Shown here one piece after another: positions 44,274-54,447 of a DNA stretch of 64,000 nt. Every line of letters starts with the position of its first letter. The stretch's first letter is position 1. The DNA comes from Candidatus Hydrogenisulfobacillus filiaventi. GTDB taxonomy: Bacteria; Bacillota; Sulfobacillia; Sulfobacillales; R501. The position numbers were made by a program, and so were the translations under genes. Location: positions 1,240,001-1,304,000 of the forward strand of contig LR778114.1 of assembly GCA_902809825.1 (NCBI GenBank). Reading direction: 5' to 3'. The notes below the pieces were generated by a model that was not told the DNA's origin, did no database searches, and worked only from the letters and a program-made list of their open reading frames with translations.

Positions 44274-45433
44274 CCGGCGCCATCCCCGGCATTAAACCAG
44301 CCCAGGAACCGGCGCCACCACTGCCAGAACCGGCCGGAGGGGGCGGGCCGGGGGTCGGCCCGGGCCGCCACCACCGGCACCGAGGCCTGGGGCAGGCCGT
44401 CCCACCACACCTCCACCCGGCCCACTGCCTCCCCGGCCCGGACCGGCGCCCGCGGGCGGCTGAGCGCCGGCACACAGCGGAGCACGGTGCCGGCCGGCAC
44501 GGTGAGGTCCAGGCTCCGGCCCGCCACCACGGGCACCAGCGGGGCGACGCCCCCGCTCACCCCCACCACGCCCTGGCCTACCGGCTGGCCCCGGCGCAGC
44601 ACGGTCAGGGTGCGCCAGTAGCGGAAGCCCCAGTTGAGCAGCCGCGCGCTGTCCCCCCAGCGGTCCCGGCTGTCCAGCACCACCGAGATCAGCTCCCGCC
44701 CCCGGCGCACCACCGCCGCCGCCAGGCACGGCCCGGCGGCGGAGGTGGTACCGGTCTTGATGCCCACCGCGCCCGGGAACCCGTAGAGCAGCTGGTTGGT
44801 GTTGCGGATGTGGCGGGTGGCGCCGCCGGCCTCCTGGACCGGCAGCTCCTGCTGGCGGACGATGGCGCGGAAGACCGGCAGGGTCATGGCGTACCGGGCG
44901 ATAAGCGCCAGGTCGTAGGCCGAGGAGTAGTGGCCGGGAGCGGTGAGTCCGTTGGGGTTGGCGAAATCGGTGTTGAAGGCGCCCAGGCGTTGGGCCTCCA
45001 GGTTCATCTCGGCCACGAACCGGCGGACGCTGCCCGCCTCCGCCTCCGCGAGGGCCACCGCCGCATCGTTGCCGGAGCGGAGCAGCAGGCCCCGCAGCAG
45101 ATGCTCGATGGTGTAGCGCTGGCCGGCCCGGATGTGCAGGCGCGACCCCCCCGTAGCGGCGGCCCGCCGGGAGATGGTCACCACCCGGTCGAGCCCGCCC
45201 CGGCGGATGACCAGGATGGCGGTCATCATCTTGGTCAGGCTGGCCGGGTCCATCTGCCGGAAGGCGTGTTTAGCGTACAGGACCGCCCCGGTGCGGGCAT
45301 CGATCAGGATAGCGGCCCGGGCACCGACCACCGGCGGCGGCGGCCCGGCCGCCCGCACCGGCGCGGACGCCGGCAGGTCCATCCACAGGATCGGGGCCAC
45401 CAGGAAGAGGGTCCGCCAACCACCCGTGCGCAT
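44270..45433 (-). CDS. D-alanyl-D-alanine carboxypeptidase (DacF/DacB-like, S11)
   Basis: The 387-residue secreted penicillin-binding protein has a signal peptide, then SxxK as SLTK, SGN (RSGNDAA) and KTG (IKTGTTS), the active-site triad of S11 enzymes. The C-terminal domain ends in a hydrophobic-amphipathic segment (FWQWWRRFLGWF) that anchors such proteins at the membrane. In Bacillus DacF acts in spore cortex. ATG at 45433. It lies downstream of rodZ with 70 bp between. Confidence 0.9.
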   Translation of the reverse strand: MRTGGWRTLFLVAPILWMDLPASAPVRAAGPPPPVVGARAAILIDARTGAVLYAKHAFRQMDPASLTKMMTAILVIRRGGLDRVVTISRRAAATGGSRLHIRAGQRYTIEHLLRGLLLRSGNDAAVALAEAEAGSVRRFVAEMNLEAQRLGAFNTDFANPNGLTAPGHYSSAYDLALIARYAMTLPVFRAIVRQQELPVQEAGGATRHIRNTNQLLYGFPGAVGIKTGTTSAAGPCLAAAVVRRGRELISVVLDSRDRWGDSARLLNWGFRYWRTLTVLRRGQPVGQGVVGVSGGVAPLVPVVAGRSLDLTVPAGTVLRCVPALSRPRAPVRAGEAVGRVEVWWDGLPQASVPVVAARADPRPAPSGRFWQWWRRFLGWFNAGDGAG

Positions 45434-45503
45434 GACTGCCTCCCGGGACGGACGGCCGCCTGCCGGCGGCCTTTTTTCCCAGCATATCCGCCCCGGGGCC
45501 GGA

Positions 45504-46364
45504 TCATGTCCCCGACGCCGTCTCGAACAGCACGTGCAGGGGCTGGCCGGGCTGGCCCAGGGCGCCGATACGCACCCCGTCCACGGTCATGGAGGCGGCC
45601 GGGGGGTTGCCGAAGAAGAGCCGGAGGCTGTGCCGGGCCGAGACCCGCAGCACCTGCCCCGGCTGGTACGTGTAGCCCGCGGGATTGGCGTCGTACCCGT
45701 CCACGGTGGCCCGCACCCAGCAGGCGGAGGAAAAACTTAGCGAGACCACGATCGGAGTCCGGCTCACCTGGTAGGTCATGACGTTGCCCTGGGCCATGAG
45801 CGGCACCACCCGCACCGGCGCCGACCGGGTCCGTCGGGCGCGGCGGACCACGTGGCGGGTCCCTCCAGCCGCAGCCGGTCGGGGCGCGGCCAGCCGGCGG
45901 CTGCCGGCCGTGGCACGCTGATGCAGGTAGAAGAGTCCGCCGACGATGAGGAGCAGGAGCAGCAGCACCGCCCCCACCACCGCGATCCCGTTGCCGCGGC
46001 CGGCCGCCTCCGCCGCCCGCCTGGAGCGCGGCCCCGGCACCGTAGCGGTCGGGCCCCCCGGCGGGACGGGGCCCAAGGTCGGCAACGCGGGCGGAGGCAG
46101 GGGCGCACCCGCCACCCGCCGGCGGGCCTCCACCAACACATCCCCGTCCAGTCCCAGCCACCGGGCATAGCTGCGCAGAAAGCCCTGTCCGTATACCTCG
46201 CCCGGCATGGCGCTCCAGTCATCCGCCTCCAGGGCCTCCAGATACCGCCGCCGGATTTTCAGCTCCCGCACGGCGTCATCCAGCGACCAGCCCCGCGCCT
46301 CCCGGGCCTGGCGCAGGACGGGGCCCAGGCGGTCCCCAGGCAGGTCCTGATAGCCGTTGTCCAC
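45504..46364 (-). CDS. RodZ-like HTH membrane protein
   Basis: The 286-residue protein has an N-terminal HTH (LGPVLRQAREARGWSLDDAV), a Pro-rich linker, one transmembrane helix (IAVVGAVLLLLLLIVGGLFYL) and a C-terminal DUF4115 beta domain. This is the RodZ (YmfM) plan: a cell-shape factor linking MreB to the wall machinery. Location near pgsA and cinA matches Bacillus ymfM. Start is GTG at 46364; it follows asnS by 28 bp. Confidence 0.9.
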   Translation of the reverse strand: MDNGYQDLPGDRLGPVLRQAREARGWSLDDAVRELKIRRRYLEALEADDWSAMPGEVYGQGFLRSYARWLGLDGDVLVEARRRVAGAPLPPPALPTLGPVPPGGPTATVPGPRSRRAAEAAGRGNGIAVVGAVLLLLLLIVGGLFYLHQRATAGSRRLAAPRPAAAGGTRHVVRRARRTRSAPVRVVPLMAQGNVMTYQVSRTPIVVSLSFSSACWVRATVDGYDANPAGYTYQPGQVLRVSARHSLRLFFGNPPAASMTVDGVRIGALGQPGQPLHVLFETASGT

Positions 46365-46392
46365 TGCTTCGCCTCCTCCGTCGGTCCCCAGA

Positions 46393-47691
46393 TCAGGGCC
46401 GGGCCCGGTTCAGCATCCGCGGGAAGGGAATGGTCTCCCGCACGTGCTCCAGACCGCCGATCCAGGCCACCAGGCGCTCAATGCCGATGCCGAACCCGCT
46501 GTGGGGGACGCTGCCCCAGCGCCGGAGGTCCAGGTACCAGCCGTAGGCGGCAGGGTCCAGCTGGTGCTCCCGCATTCGCTGCTCGAGCAGTTCGTAGTCA
46601 TGGATGCGTTCACTGCCGCCCGCAATTTCGCCGTAACCTTCGGGCGCCAGCAGGTCCGCGGCCAGCACCACCTCGGGGCGGGCGGGATCCGGCTGCATGT
46701 AGAAGGCCTTGATGGCGGCCGGGAACCGGTGCAGGAAGACCGGACGGTCGAACTGCAGGGCGAGCGCCGCCTCATGGGGTGCGCCCAGGTCCTCCCCCCA
46801 CGCGAGTTCCATGCCCGCCGCTTTCAGGCGGGCCAGAGCCTCATCGTAGGAGATGCGCGGAAACGGGGTCCGGACCCGTTCCAGCGCCGCCAGGTCCCGC
46901 CCCAGGATGGTGAGCTCCCGCCGGCAGCGTTCCCGCACCTCCGCCACCACCGCGGCAATCAGCTCCTCCTGCCAGCCCAGGTTCTGCTCAAAATCGCAGA
47001 AGGCGATCTCCGGTTCCACCATCCAGAACTCCGTCAGGTGGCGGCGGGTTTTGGACTTTTCCGCCCGGAAAGTGGGGCCGAAGGCGTACACCCGGCCCAG
47101 GGCCATGGCCAGGGCTTCCATATACAGCTGTCCGGACTGGCTCAGGTAGGCATGCTCGCCGAAATAGTCCACGTCGAACAGGGTGGTGGTCCCCTCGGCG
47201 GCCGCAGGGGTGAGGATGGGGGGGTCCGCCTCCACGAAGCCGTTGCGGTCGAGGAAGTCGCGGATGGCCCGCATCACCGCCGCCCGCAACCGCAGAACGG
47301 CGGCCTGGCGGGGGGACCGGATCCAGAGGTGCCGGTGGTCGAGCAGGAAGTCCACCCCGTGCTCTTTCGGGCTGATGGGGTAGTCCCGGGCCGCCTGGAT
47401 CAGCCGGATCTGGGTGGCCTCCAGCTCCACCCCCAGCGGGGACCGGCTGTCCCGCCGCACCAGCCCCGTCACCGCCAGCGCGGACTCCTGCCCCGCCCCC
47501 CGCCAGGTCTCGCTGTTCAGAAGCTCCAGGGCCTCGCCCCGCACCACCACCTGCACTTCCCCGCTGCCGTCGCGGATGACCAGGAAGTCGATCCGGCCCG
47601 AGGACCGGTGGTGCAGGAGCCAGCCTTGTATGGTGACCGGGGACCCCACAAAGCGTTCCAGTTCCGCCACCCGCACCACGGGAAAGGCCAC
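46393..47691 (-). CDS. asnS: Asparaginyl-tRNA synthetase
   Basis: The 432-residue class IIb synthetase has an OB-fold anticodon domain (VTIQGWLLHHR...) and a catalytic core with motif 2 FRAEKSKTRRHLTEF and motif 3 GFGIGIERL; the core favours Asn over Asp. GTG at 47691 has AGGAGG with a 9-nt spacer and gives the normal length; an ATG 12 codons upstream is not family sequence. No T-box leader was found. AsnB in the same window supplies the free amino acid. Confidence 0.93.
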   Translation of the reverse strand: MAFPVVRVAELERFVGSPVTIQGWLLHHRSSGRIDFLVIRDGSGEVQVVVRGEALELLNSETWRGAGQESALAVTGLVRRDSRSPLGVELEATQIRLIQAARDYPISPKEHGVDFLLDHRHLWIRSPRQAAVLRLRAAVMRAIRDFLDRNGFVEADPPILTPAAAEGTTTLFDVDYFGEHAYLSQSGQLYMEALAMALGRVYAFGPTFRAEKSKTRRHLTEFWMVEPEIAFCDFEQNLGWQEELIAAVVAEVRERCRRELTILGRDLAALERVRTPFPRISYDEALARLKAAGMELAWGEDLGAPHEAALALQFDRPVFLHRFPAAIKAFYMQPDPARPEVVLAADLLAPEGYGEIAGGSERIHDYELLEQRMREHQLDPAAYGWYLDLRRWGSVPHSGFGIGIERLVAWIGGLEHVRETIPFPRMLNRARP

Positions 47692-47956
47692 CGACGGTTG
47701 CCTCCTCTGCCGCGGCAGCCGCGCCATCCGGCCGCCCGCGGACGCCCACACGGCGAAAAATTTTTCGGCCACAGGACCGCGCCATACGGCGGGCGCCGGG
47801 CCTTTTCCGGTAAAATAGTATCAGAAGTACACGGCCAAGGACCATGTCCCGTCCGCCCCGGGCGAGCGCGTTGCCCGGGGCAGCTGCACACCCGCCGTCC
47901 GGCGCGTGCGCCGCGGGCAGGAAACAGCCAAGTCCTGCGTAAGGGAGGCGCCAGCC

Positions 47957-48577
47957 ATGCCGGTAGGTCGAGACACCGTCACGCTACCGATCTTCCCCCT
48001 GAATGCGGTTCTGTTCCCGGGGATGCGGTTGCCCCTGCATGTCTTCGAGGATCGCTATCGGCGCCTGGTCCGGGAAAGCCTGGACCGGGACACGGCGTTC
48101 GGCGTCACGTACATCCGTCAAGGGCAGGACGGGGATGGTCCCGTGGAGCCGTACACGATAGGCACGACGGCCCGGATCATCCAGTCGGTCCCGTTGCCGG
48201 ACGGGCGCTACAACATCACCGTGGTGGGGGTAGGGCGTTTCCACCTGCTCTCCTACAAACACAACGGTACCTACCTGGTGGGACAGGCGCGCTTCCTGCC
48301 GGATCTCGCCGAAGAGATCCCCTGGCGGCTGATCGATGAGGCGCGTGCCCTGGGATCCGAATACTGGAGCCACGCCCGCCTGCGGGCGGACACCGCCTAC
48401 CCGGTGATGCCCCAGGACGCGGAAGCGCTCTCCTACTGGATCGCCCAGTACCTGCCCATTCCCCTGGCCGAGCAGCAGGAACTGCTGGAAATCCGGACCA
48501 CGCTGGCCCGCCTGTCCAAGGAGGTCGCCATCCTGCGCACCGTCCTGGACACCCTGCGCACCGAGCGCTCGGGCTAG
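47957..48577 (+). CDS. LON substrate-binding-domain protein
   Basis: The 206-residue protein contains only the N-terminal substrate-binding domain of Lon (PF02190 type): LPIFPLNAVLFPGMRLPLHVFEDRYRRL is the hallmark opening. No ATPase or protease domain follows. Stand-alone LON proteins occur in many bacteria; function unknown. ATG at 47957 has GGGAGG upstream. It is followed by an HTH-only gene. Confidence 0.88.
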   Translation: MPVGRDTVTLPIFPLNAVLFPGMRLPLHVFEDRYRRLVRESLDRDTAFGVTYIRQGQDGDGPVEPYTIGTTARIIQSVPLPDGRYNITVVGVGRFHLLSYKHNGTYLVGQARFLPDLAEEIPWRLIDEARALGSEYWSHARLRADTAYPVMPQDAEALSYWIAQYLPIPLAEQQELLEIRTTLARLSKEVAILRTVLDTLRTERSG

Positions 48578-48609
48578 CCGCGAGGCCCATCCAAGAAGGG
48601 GTCGAACCG

Positions 48610-48864
48610 ATGACGGCAGAGACGCAGTCCCCGTACGCAGTCGACGCGCTGGACCGCCAGCTGATGCAGTACCTGGTGGATGATGCGCGTATCCCGGTGG
48701 AGGAGCTGGGCCGGCGCCTGGGCCTGGCCCCCACCGCGGTCGAGCAGCGCATCGCCAAACTGGAACGGATCGGCATCATCAAGGCCTACCGGGCGGTGGT
48801 GGACCCTTACCTCTATTCGCTGTACTTCTTCGAAAACGGCCCCCTGGGCCCCGGCCGGCGGTAA
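48610..48864 (+). CDS. HTH-only Lrp/AsnC-type protein
   Basis: The 84-residue protein matches the N-terminal winged helix of Lrp/AsnC regulators: ALDRQLMQYLVDDARIPVEELGRRLGLAPTAVEQRIAKL. It ends about 20 residues after the HTH with a Gly/Pro-Arg tail, with no RAM ligand domain. The region after the stop is a terminator, so there is no remnant of the missing half. ATG at 48610 has AAGGGG upstream. It may be a minimal regulator or a partner of a full-length Lrp. Confidence 0.75.
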   Translation: MTAETQSPYAVDALDRQLMQYLVDDARIPVEELGRRLGLAPTAVEQRIAKLERIGIIKAYRAVVDPYLYSLYFFENGPLGPGRR

Positions 48865-48877
48865 CCGCCGCCGGCGC

Positions 48878-48918
48878 GGCCGGGGACCCCCGCCCGGGGG
48901 CCCCGGCCCGCTTGTTTT
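48878..48918 (+). terminator. Intrinsic terminator after the HTH-only gene
   Basis: GGCCGGGG-A-CCCCC paired with GGGGGCCCCGGCC (one bulged A) gives a stem of about 13-14 bp, followed by a TTGTTTT tract at 48912-48918. It ends the LON-HTH transcript before the convergent 469-residue gene. Confidence 0.82.
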
Positions 48919-48926
48919 GCGGCGCC

Positions 48927-50336
48927 TCATCCCCGGGGCGGATGCGGCAGTACCACCGATCCCCGCACCGCGGCAGCCGCTTCCGCCTCCGCCACCGCCA
49001 GAGCTGGCAGCAGCCAGCCGTCCGCCACCGCCAGCCAGTACCGCCAGTCGCCTTCCGTGCGCACCAGGGGCAGGCCGGGCGCGATCTCCCCCAGCCCCGC
49101 ATGCAGGCCCTCGGGCCAGGTGAGGGTAATGCCGCCCGGGTGCGGGCCATGCGCCGGATGGAGCACGATCCAGGGCCGGAGGCCGGGGCTTTCCAGAACC
49201 AGCCCGTCCCCGCGCGAGGCCGGGCGGACCAGGCGCCAGCGGCGGCAGAGGCGGGCATGGCCGGCCAGGGGCGGCGGATCCCCTGCGACCGCCGCCAGCC
49301 GGCGCCGCAAGGCGTCCACGGTGGCGGCGGCCGTGGCCTGGCCCATGGCCCGCTGCCAGAGCCCGCGGCCGTCCGGCGCCGGCCCGAAGTCCCCCGCCGC
49401 GGTCAGCGCCAGGATAGGCAGCCGCCGCCGGTCCCGCGCCAGGGTGCGGTAGGCGGCGGCCCGGTCGGCTCCCGGCCGCAGGCGGTAGAGGCATTCCACC
49501 CGGCTGCCGCTGCGGAAGCGGCGCAGGGTGAGCACCACCTCCCATTCCGGGCTCCAGTCGGTGGTCCACTGCACCCCGGCCTGCAGCCCCCAGGGCTCGG
49601 GCCAGGCAGGCGGCAGCGGGTCCGGGTCCGGCCCGTCGGCGCGCCGGACCTCCAGCCACACCGGCCGGCCTCCCAGTTCCGCCGGCTCCGGGCCCGCCAG
49701 GCTGTCCCGCCGCCGCAGGGTCACCGCCCAGGTACGCCGGCCGAGGGCGGACAGCAGCTCGCGGGCCTGCCCCGCCACCGGCGCCTCCGCGCCGGCGTCG
49801 CCTGCCAGTTGCAGCTCACGCAGGACCGGGCCCAGGCGCCGGCGGGTCAGGGTGGCGGCGGGCAGCCGCCAGGCGGCCTGAGGCTGGCCGCCCCACCACC
49901 AGGCCAGCCCCGCTTCGGCCTGGCGGGCCGCCCCCTCCTCCAGACGTCCGGCCAGATGGTCCGGCCAGGACCCGGCCCGCGCCCGTATCCCCAGCAGACC
50001 CGGGCGCCAGTCCACCGCCGTCTCCCCGTCCAGGGCCACCCGGACATGTACCAGGGCGCCGGGCTCGAGGAACACCTGCAGGTAGTCCCAGAGCCCGGTG
50101 GGGGCCTCCGGCTCCAGATGGGCCTCCACCATGAGGCTGCCCCCGAGCCGGTCCAGCCAGGGGCGCAGGCCCGCCCAGGTGCGGCCGCGGACCGACAGCA
50201 CGCGGCGGCGGACGCGGACGCCCAGCCCGGCGAGCCAGGTCTCGGTGGCCAGGGCCTCCTCCCAGAAGCCCCAGCCGCTCCGGGCCGGGTGGGTGCCCGG
50301 CGGACGGAAGCGGGCCAGAAACCGGGTACCGTCCAT
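48927..50336 (-). CDS. Hypothetical protein, 469 residues, downstream of spoIIIE
   Basis: No family is recognised. The protein is rich in Trp, Arg, Ala and Leu, has no signal peptide or transmembrane helix, and looks like alternating beta strands and helices: e.g. WEVVLTLRRFRSGSRVECLYRL and WAVTLRRRDSL. It is in the same direction as spoIIIE, starting 31 bp after its stop with ATG at 50336 behind GGAGGACATGG-type ribosome sequence. It is probably co-transcribed with spoIIIE and uppP. Confidence 0.65.
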   Translation of the reverse strand: MDGTRFLARFRPPGTHPARSGWGFWEEALATETWLAGLGVRVRRRVLSVRGRTWAGLRPWLDRLGGSLMVEAHLEPEAPTGLWDYLQVFLEPGALVHVRVALDGETAVDWRPGLLGIRARAGSWPDHLAGRLEEGAARQAEAGLAWWWGGQPQAAWRLPAATLTRRRLGPVLRELQLAGDAGAEAPVAGQARELLSALGRRTWAVTLRRRDSLAGPEPAELGGRPVWLEVRRADGPDPDPLPPAWPEPWGLQAGVQWTTDWSPEWEVVLTLRRFRSGSRVECLYRLRPGADRAAAYRTLARDRRRLPILALTAAGDFGPAPDGRGLWQRAMGQATAAATVDALRRRLAAVAGDPPPLAGHARLCRRWRLVRPASRGDGLVLESPGLRPWIVLHPAHGPHPGGITLTWPEGLHAGLGEIAPGLPLVRTEGDWRYWLAVADGWLLPALAVAEAEAAAAVRGSVVLPHPPRG

Positions 50337-50367
50337 GTCCTCCCCCTTCCTCCCCGCAGGCGCGTGG

Positions 50368-52518
50368 TCAGCTGCCGGGCCCCGCCGGCATCCCCTGGCG
50401 GGCCAGGTGCTCGAACTGCTCCCGGGAGAGCCGTACCTCCCGGGCCCGGCTGCCTTCCGCCCGCCCCACGTAACCGAGCTGTTCCATGATATCGACCAGA
50501 CGCGCAGCCCGGCTATAGCCTACCCGCAACCGCCGTTGCAGCAGGGAGGCGGAGGCCTGCCGGTGCTCCACCACCAGGCGCAGGGCCTCCAGGAACAGCG
50601 GGTCCGCCGCCGCCGCCCCCTGCTCCTCCTCCACCGGCTCCTCAAAGCGGGGGGCCTCCGCAGCGGGGGATTCCCCGCCGGCTGCCCGCGCCAGGTACCG
50701 CGTGACCGCCTCCACCTCCGCTTCACTGACGTACGCCCCCTGGATGCGGGTCGGCTTGGGCGCCCCCACCGGATGGAACAGCATATCGCCCCGCCCCAGC
50801 AGTTTTTCCGCCCCAGCCGCGTCCAGGATGGTGCGGGAGTCCACCTGGCTGGAGACCGCGAAGGCGATGCGGGAGGGGATGTTGGCCTTGATGGTCCCGG
50901 TAATGACGTCCACCGACGGGCGCTGGGTGGCCACCACCAAGTGGATGCCGGCCGCCCGCGCCATCTGGGCCAGGCGTGCGATGGACTCCTCCACGTCCTG
51001 CGGCGCCACCATCATCAGGTCGGCCAGCTCGTCGATGACGATAACAAGATACGGCAGCGGCTCCGGGGCCTGGGCGTTGTAGCGCCCGATATCCCGCACC
51101 CCGGCCTCCGCAAACCGGCGGTAACGGTCCTCCATGGTCTTGACCGCCCAGCGCAGGGCGCCGGCCGACTTGCGGGCGTCGGTCACCACCGGCGCCAGCA
51201 GGTGGGGGATGCCGTTGTAGACCGACAGCTCCACCACCTTGGGGTCGATGAGCAGCAGCTGCACCTGCCGGGGCCCGGCCCGGTACAGGAGGCTGGTGAT
51301 GAGGGCGTTGATGAGGACGCTTTTGCCGGATCCGGTAGCCCCGGCGATGAGCAGGTGCGGCATCTGGTCCAGGCGCGCCACCATGGGCAGCCCGGCGGCA
51401 TCCTTACCCAGGGCCACGGTCAGGGGCGAAGCCGAGTCGACAAAGGCGCGGCTCTGCAGCACATCCCGCAGGTAAACCGGGCTCACCTCGGCGTTGGGCA
51501 CCTCGATGCCCACCGCCGACTTACCGGGGATGGGGGCCTCGATCCGCACCCCGGTGGCCGCCAGGGAGAGGGCAATGTCGTCGGCCAGGTTGACAATGCG
51601 GGAGACTTTCACCCCCGGCGGCGGCTGAATTTCGAAACGGGTAATGGCCGGCCCCTGACTGACCTCCCCCAATTTCACCTCGATCCCGAACTGCCGCAGC
51701 GCCTCCACCAGGATGCGCGCCCGCTCCTGCATGTTCTGCCGGGGTTCGGCCGGCCGGCCTTCCCCGCCGGCCAGAAGCTGCAACGGCGGCGGCGCATACC
51801 CCTGGCCGGCGGGCAGGTCGGGCACCGGTGGCGGTGGCGGCCCCGGCTCCGGCACCGCCGGTGCCGGCACGGTCCCCCCTACCGGCAGCACCGGGGCGGC
51901 GGCCGCGGCCACCGGCCGCCGGGACCGCCGGGTGGACACCGGCGCCGGTGCCGGCTCGGGCTCCGGTTCGGGAGGATACACCCAATCCGCCAGGCGTCCC
52001 CCGGCCCAGCGCAGGCCCTGCCCCAGACCGCGGGCCGCCGGCCACGCGGCCCGCCCCAGCCCCTCCAGTCCCGCACGCAGGCTGCGCCCGGACAGCAGGG
52101 AGAAGGCCACCAGCCCCAGCGCCCCCAGCACAATCACACTGCCGCCGATGCCCAAACCCGCCCGCAGACCGCCGGCCAGCGCCTGCCCCACCAGGCCGGC
52201 CCGCAACCCGGCCCGGGGTCCCACGGCACTCAATCCCCCCGCGGCCACCAGGCCCAGCAGCAGCCCCACCCCCCGGCTGCGGCGCCAGGGGGAGGGCTGG
52301 TCGAAGATACGGGCCACGCCGCTGGCGATCACCAGCAGCGGCAGCACCCAGCCCACCCAACCGAAGCCGGAAAGGAGCGCCTGGCGCAGGCGGGCCAGCA
52401 GCAGGGCATGTCCGCCCGCCAGCAGGGCCAGATACGCCAGCAGGCCGAGGGTGACCAGGGTGATGCCGGCCAGCTCCCGGGCCAGATCGGGCCCGATGTC
52501 CGCCCACAACTTGCGCAC
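50368..52518 (-). CDS. spoIIIE: DNA translocase FtsK/SpoIIIE
   Basis: The 716-residue protein has four hydrophobic N-terminal helices, a Pro-rich linker and a FtsK motor with [20 protein letters not shown] and [21 protein letters not shown], then a C-terminal winged-helix gamma domain ([20 protein letters not shown]). It pumps chromosome through the septum in division or sporulation. GTG at 52518 has GGGAGGTAGG upstream. Upstream genes ylzJ and tepA match the Bacillus order, with uppP inserted. Confidence 0.94.
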   Translation of the reverse strand: MRKLWADIGPDLARELAGITLVTLGLLAYLALLAGGHALLLARLRQALLSGFGWVGWVLPLLVIASGVARIFDQPSPWRRSRGVGLLLGLVAAGGLSAVGPRAGLRAGLVGQALAGGLRAGLGIGGSVIVLGALGLVAFSLLSGRSLRAGLEGLGRAAWPAARGLGQGLRWAGGRLADWVYPPEPEPEPAPAPVSTRRSRRPVAAAAAPVLPVGGTVPAPAVPEPGPPPPPVPDLPAGQGYAPPPLQLLAGGEGRPAEPRQNMQERARILVEALRQFGIEVKLGEVSQGPAITRFEIQPPPGVKVSRIVNLADDIALSLAATGVRIEAPIPGKSAVGIEVPNAEVSPVYLRDVLQSRAFVDSASPLTVALGKDAAGLPMVARLDQMPHLLIAGATGSGKSVLINALITSLLYRAGPRQVQLLLIDPKVVELSVYNGIPHLLAPVVTDARKSAGALRWAVKTMEDRYRRFAEAGVRDIGRYNAQAPEPLPYLVIVIDELADLMMVAPQDVEESIARLAQMARAAGIHLVVATQRPSVDVITGTIKANIPSRIAFAVSSQVDSRTILDAAGAEKLLGRGDMLFHPVGAPKPTRIQGAYVSEAEVEAVTRYLARAAGGESPAAEAPRFEEPVEEEQGAAAADPLFLEALRLVVEHRQASASLLQRRLRVGYSRAARLVDIMEQLGYVGRAEGSRAREVRLSREQFEHLARQGMPAGPGS

Positions 52519-52525
52519 GCGCCGC

Positions 52526-53305
52526 CTACCTCCCGGTCCACCAGCCCAGCCCCGCCAGCAGGGCGGTGTACACGGCAAAGCCGCGCCAGGCCGCGGGGCG
52601 GGTCAGGGCGTGTTGGACCCATTGTACCGCAACCGCCCCGGCCAGGGCGGCCACGGCCACCGCGGCGGCCAGCCACGGCCAGCCCGTCACGGCCAGGGGC
52701 GGGCGGCGCAGGAATTCCAGCCCCACCGCCCCCGCCACCGCGGGAACGCCGAGCAGGAAGGAGAAGGCGGCGGCGGTTTCGGGGTCCAGCCCTCCCAGGC
52801 GGGCAATCACGATGGTGGTGCCGGAACGGGAAAGGCCCGGCCATAAGGCCAGGGCCTGCCCCAGGCCGATCGCGGCGGCGGTAGCCCAGGGCACCTCTGT
52901 CAGGCGGTGCACCCGGCTGCGGGCGGGCGGGGGGGTGAGGGCGAGCAGCAGGGTGGTGCCGGCCCAGCCCCAGCCCGCCATGGCGGGCGTGAAGCGGGCA
53001 GTGATCCAGTCCCCGGCCGCGAGGCCGGCCAGCGCCGCCGGCAGCGTGGCCACCGCCAGTTGGGCTGCCAGCCGGCGGCCGGGCCCGCCCCGCCACAGGC
53101 CGGCGGCCAGGTCGGCCAGGGGTGCCGCGTATACCCAGGCCACCGTCAGCAGGGTGCCGAGGTGCAGCGCGACCTCCAGGGTCGCCCCCGGTGCGGCGAC
53201 CCCCAGCCAGGCGCGGGCCAGGACCAGATGCCCGGAGGAGCTCACCGGCAGGAATTCCGTCAGTCCCTGCAGCACCGCCAGGGTCAGGATACGGGCCCCC
53301 TCCAC
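52526..53305 (-). CDS. uppP: Undecaprenyl-diphosphatase UppP (BacA)
   Basis: The 259-residue membrane enzyme recycles undecaprenyl diphosphate to the monophosphate for wall synthesis. Signature loops are [13 protein letters not shown] near the start and GLSRSGTT in the middle, both catalytic. GTG at 53305 has GGGGGG upstream. It is inserted between ylzJ and spoIIIE with a 7-bp gap to spoIIIE, a location not found in Bacillus. Confidence 0.94.
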   Translation of the reverse strand: MEGARILTLAVLQGLTEFLPVSSSGHLVLARAWLGVAAPGATLEVALHLGTLLTVAWVYAAPLADLAAGLWRGGPGRRLAAQLAVATLPAALAGLAAGDWITARFTPAMAGWGWAGTTLLLALTPPPARSRVHRLTEVPWATAAAIGLGQALALWPGLSRSGTTIVIARLGGLDPETAAAFSFLLGVPAVAGAVGLEFLRRPPLAVTGWPWLAAAVAVAALAGAVAVQWVQHALTRPAAWRGFAVYTALLAGLGWWTGR

Positions 53306-53348
53306 AGCGTTCCCCCCTCGGGGACACGCTATGGAGGCCGGGGCCGGC

Positions 53349-53573
53349 CTAGACCGGGCCGGCCGGATCCGCGTCCCAGCCCAGCAGGCGGTTGGGGGTC
53401 CAGCGCCCGTCCAGATAGTCGGCCGGGTCGGTGGACAGCAGCCGCTCCAGACGCCAGCCGCCGGCGGGATCGCGACGGACCAGGCAGAGGCGCCCGTCCA
53501 CCCGCACGCTGCGCAGCGGCGGGGTGGGGTCGGGTCCCCATAGCAGGGCGGGGTCGACCAGGGTATACAGCAT
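53349..53573 (-). CDS. ylzJ: YlzJ-like protein
   Basis: The 74-residue protein opens [15 protein letters not shown] and fits the small YlzJ-like family found between tepA and spoIIIE in Bacillus. Its function is unknown. ATG at 53573 overlaps the tepA stop by one base (TGATG), so coupling is expected. Confidence 0.82.
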   Translation of the reverse strand: MLYTLVDPALLWGPDPTPPLRSVRVDGRLCLVRRDPAGGWRLERLLSTDPADYLDGRWTPNRLLGWDADPAGPV

Positions 53574-54349
53574 CAGGCTCCCCCCTTGGGCCGGGAACGG
53601 GCGGCCGCCCGCCGGCGGGGCCGGGACGGCGGTCCCGCCATCTCCTCCAGCTTGGCCATCGCCTCCCGGATGCCGCCTACCGCATCCATGAGGCCGGCCT
53701 GGACCGCGTCGGCCCCCACCAATACCGTGCCGACATCCCGGGCCAATTCCCCTGTGCGCAGCATCAGCTCCCGGAAATGGGCCTCGCTGATATGGGAATG
53801 GCTGACCACAAACTTGACCACGCGGTCCTGCATCTTGTCCAGGTACTCGTAGGTCTGGGGCACCCCTACCACCAGCCCGTTCATCCGGATGGGATGGATG
53901 GTCATGGTGGCGGTGGGGGCAATGAAGCTATAATCGGCGGCCACCGCCACCGGCGCCCCGATGCTGTGGCCCCCGCCCAGGACCAGGGAGACCGTAGGTT
54001 TGGAGAGGGAGGCGATCATCTCCGCCAGGGCCAGCCCGGCCTCCACGTCCCCGCCGACGGTGTTCAGCACCACCAGCAAGCCCTCAATGGCCGGATTCTG
54101 CTGAATCGCCACCAGTTGGGGAATGACATGCTCATATTTGGTCGTCTTGTTTTGAGCCGGCAGGATGGTATGGCCCTCAATCTGCCCGATGACCAGCAGG
54201 GTGTGAAAACGGGATTTACCGGCCGGTACCGTGGGCGTCCCCAGTTCGCGGATGGCGGCAACCGCCGCCTCCTCCTCGCGGGCCTCGGCACGCGGGCCCT
54301 GCGGACCGGCCTCCTCCGTCCCCGACTCCTGTTGCCAGGCGTGCCTCAT
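53573..54349 (-). CDS. tepA: ClpP-like translocation-enhancing protein TepA (YmfB)
   Basis: The 258-residue cytosolic serine protease of ClpP fold has [17 protein letters not shown] and [15 protein letters not shown], with the nucleophile Ser in GHSIGA. Such TepA proteins support protein export or spore formation; Bacillus tepA is next to ylzJ and spoIIIE as here. The N-terminal 35 residues are acidic and not part of the fold. ATG at 54349. It is divergent from ytrH. Confidence 0.9.
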   Translation of the reverse strand: MRHAWQQESGTEEAGPQGPRAEAREEEAAVAAIRELGTPTVPAGKSRFHTLLVIGQIEGHTILPAQNKTTKYEHVIPQLVAIQQNPAIEGLLVVLNTVGGDVEAGLALAEMIASLSKPTVSLVLGGGHSIGAPVAVAADYSFIAPTATMTIHPIRMNGLVVGVPQTYEYLDKMQDRVVKFVVSHSHISEAHFRELMLRTGELARDVGTVLVGADAVQAGLMDAVGGIREAMAKLEEMAGPPSRPRRRAAARSRPKGGA

Positions 54350-54447
54350 GCCGCCGTCCCCCCTGTCTGCAACCTGGGCCTAGTGTTCAAGCCCGTCCCG
54401 GTTTTAATGCGTGCCCGCCCGGCATACAGGAAGGGGGGACGGAGCGC

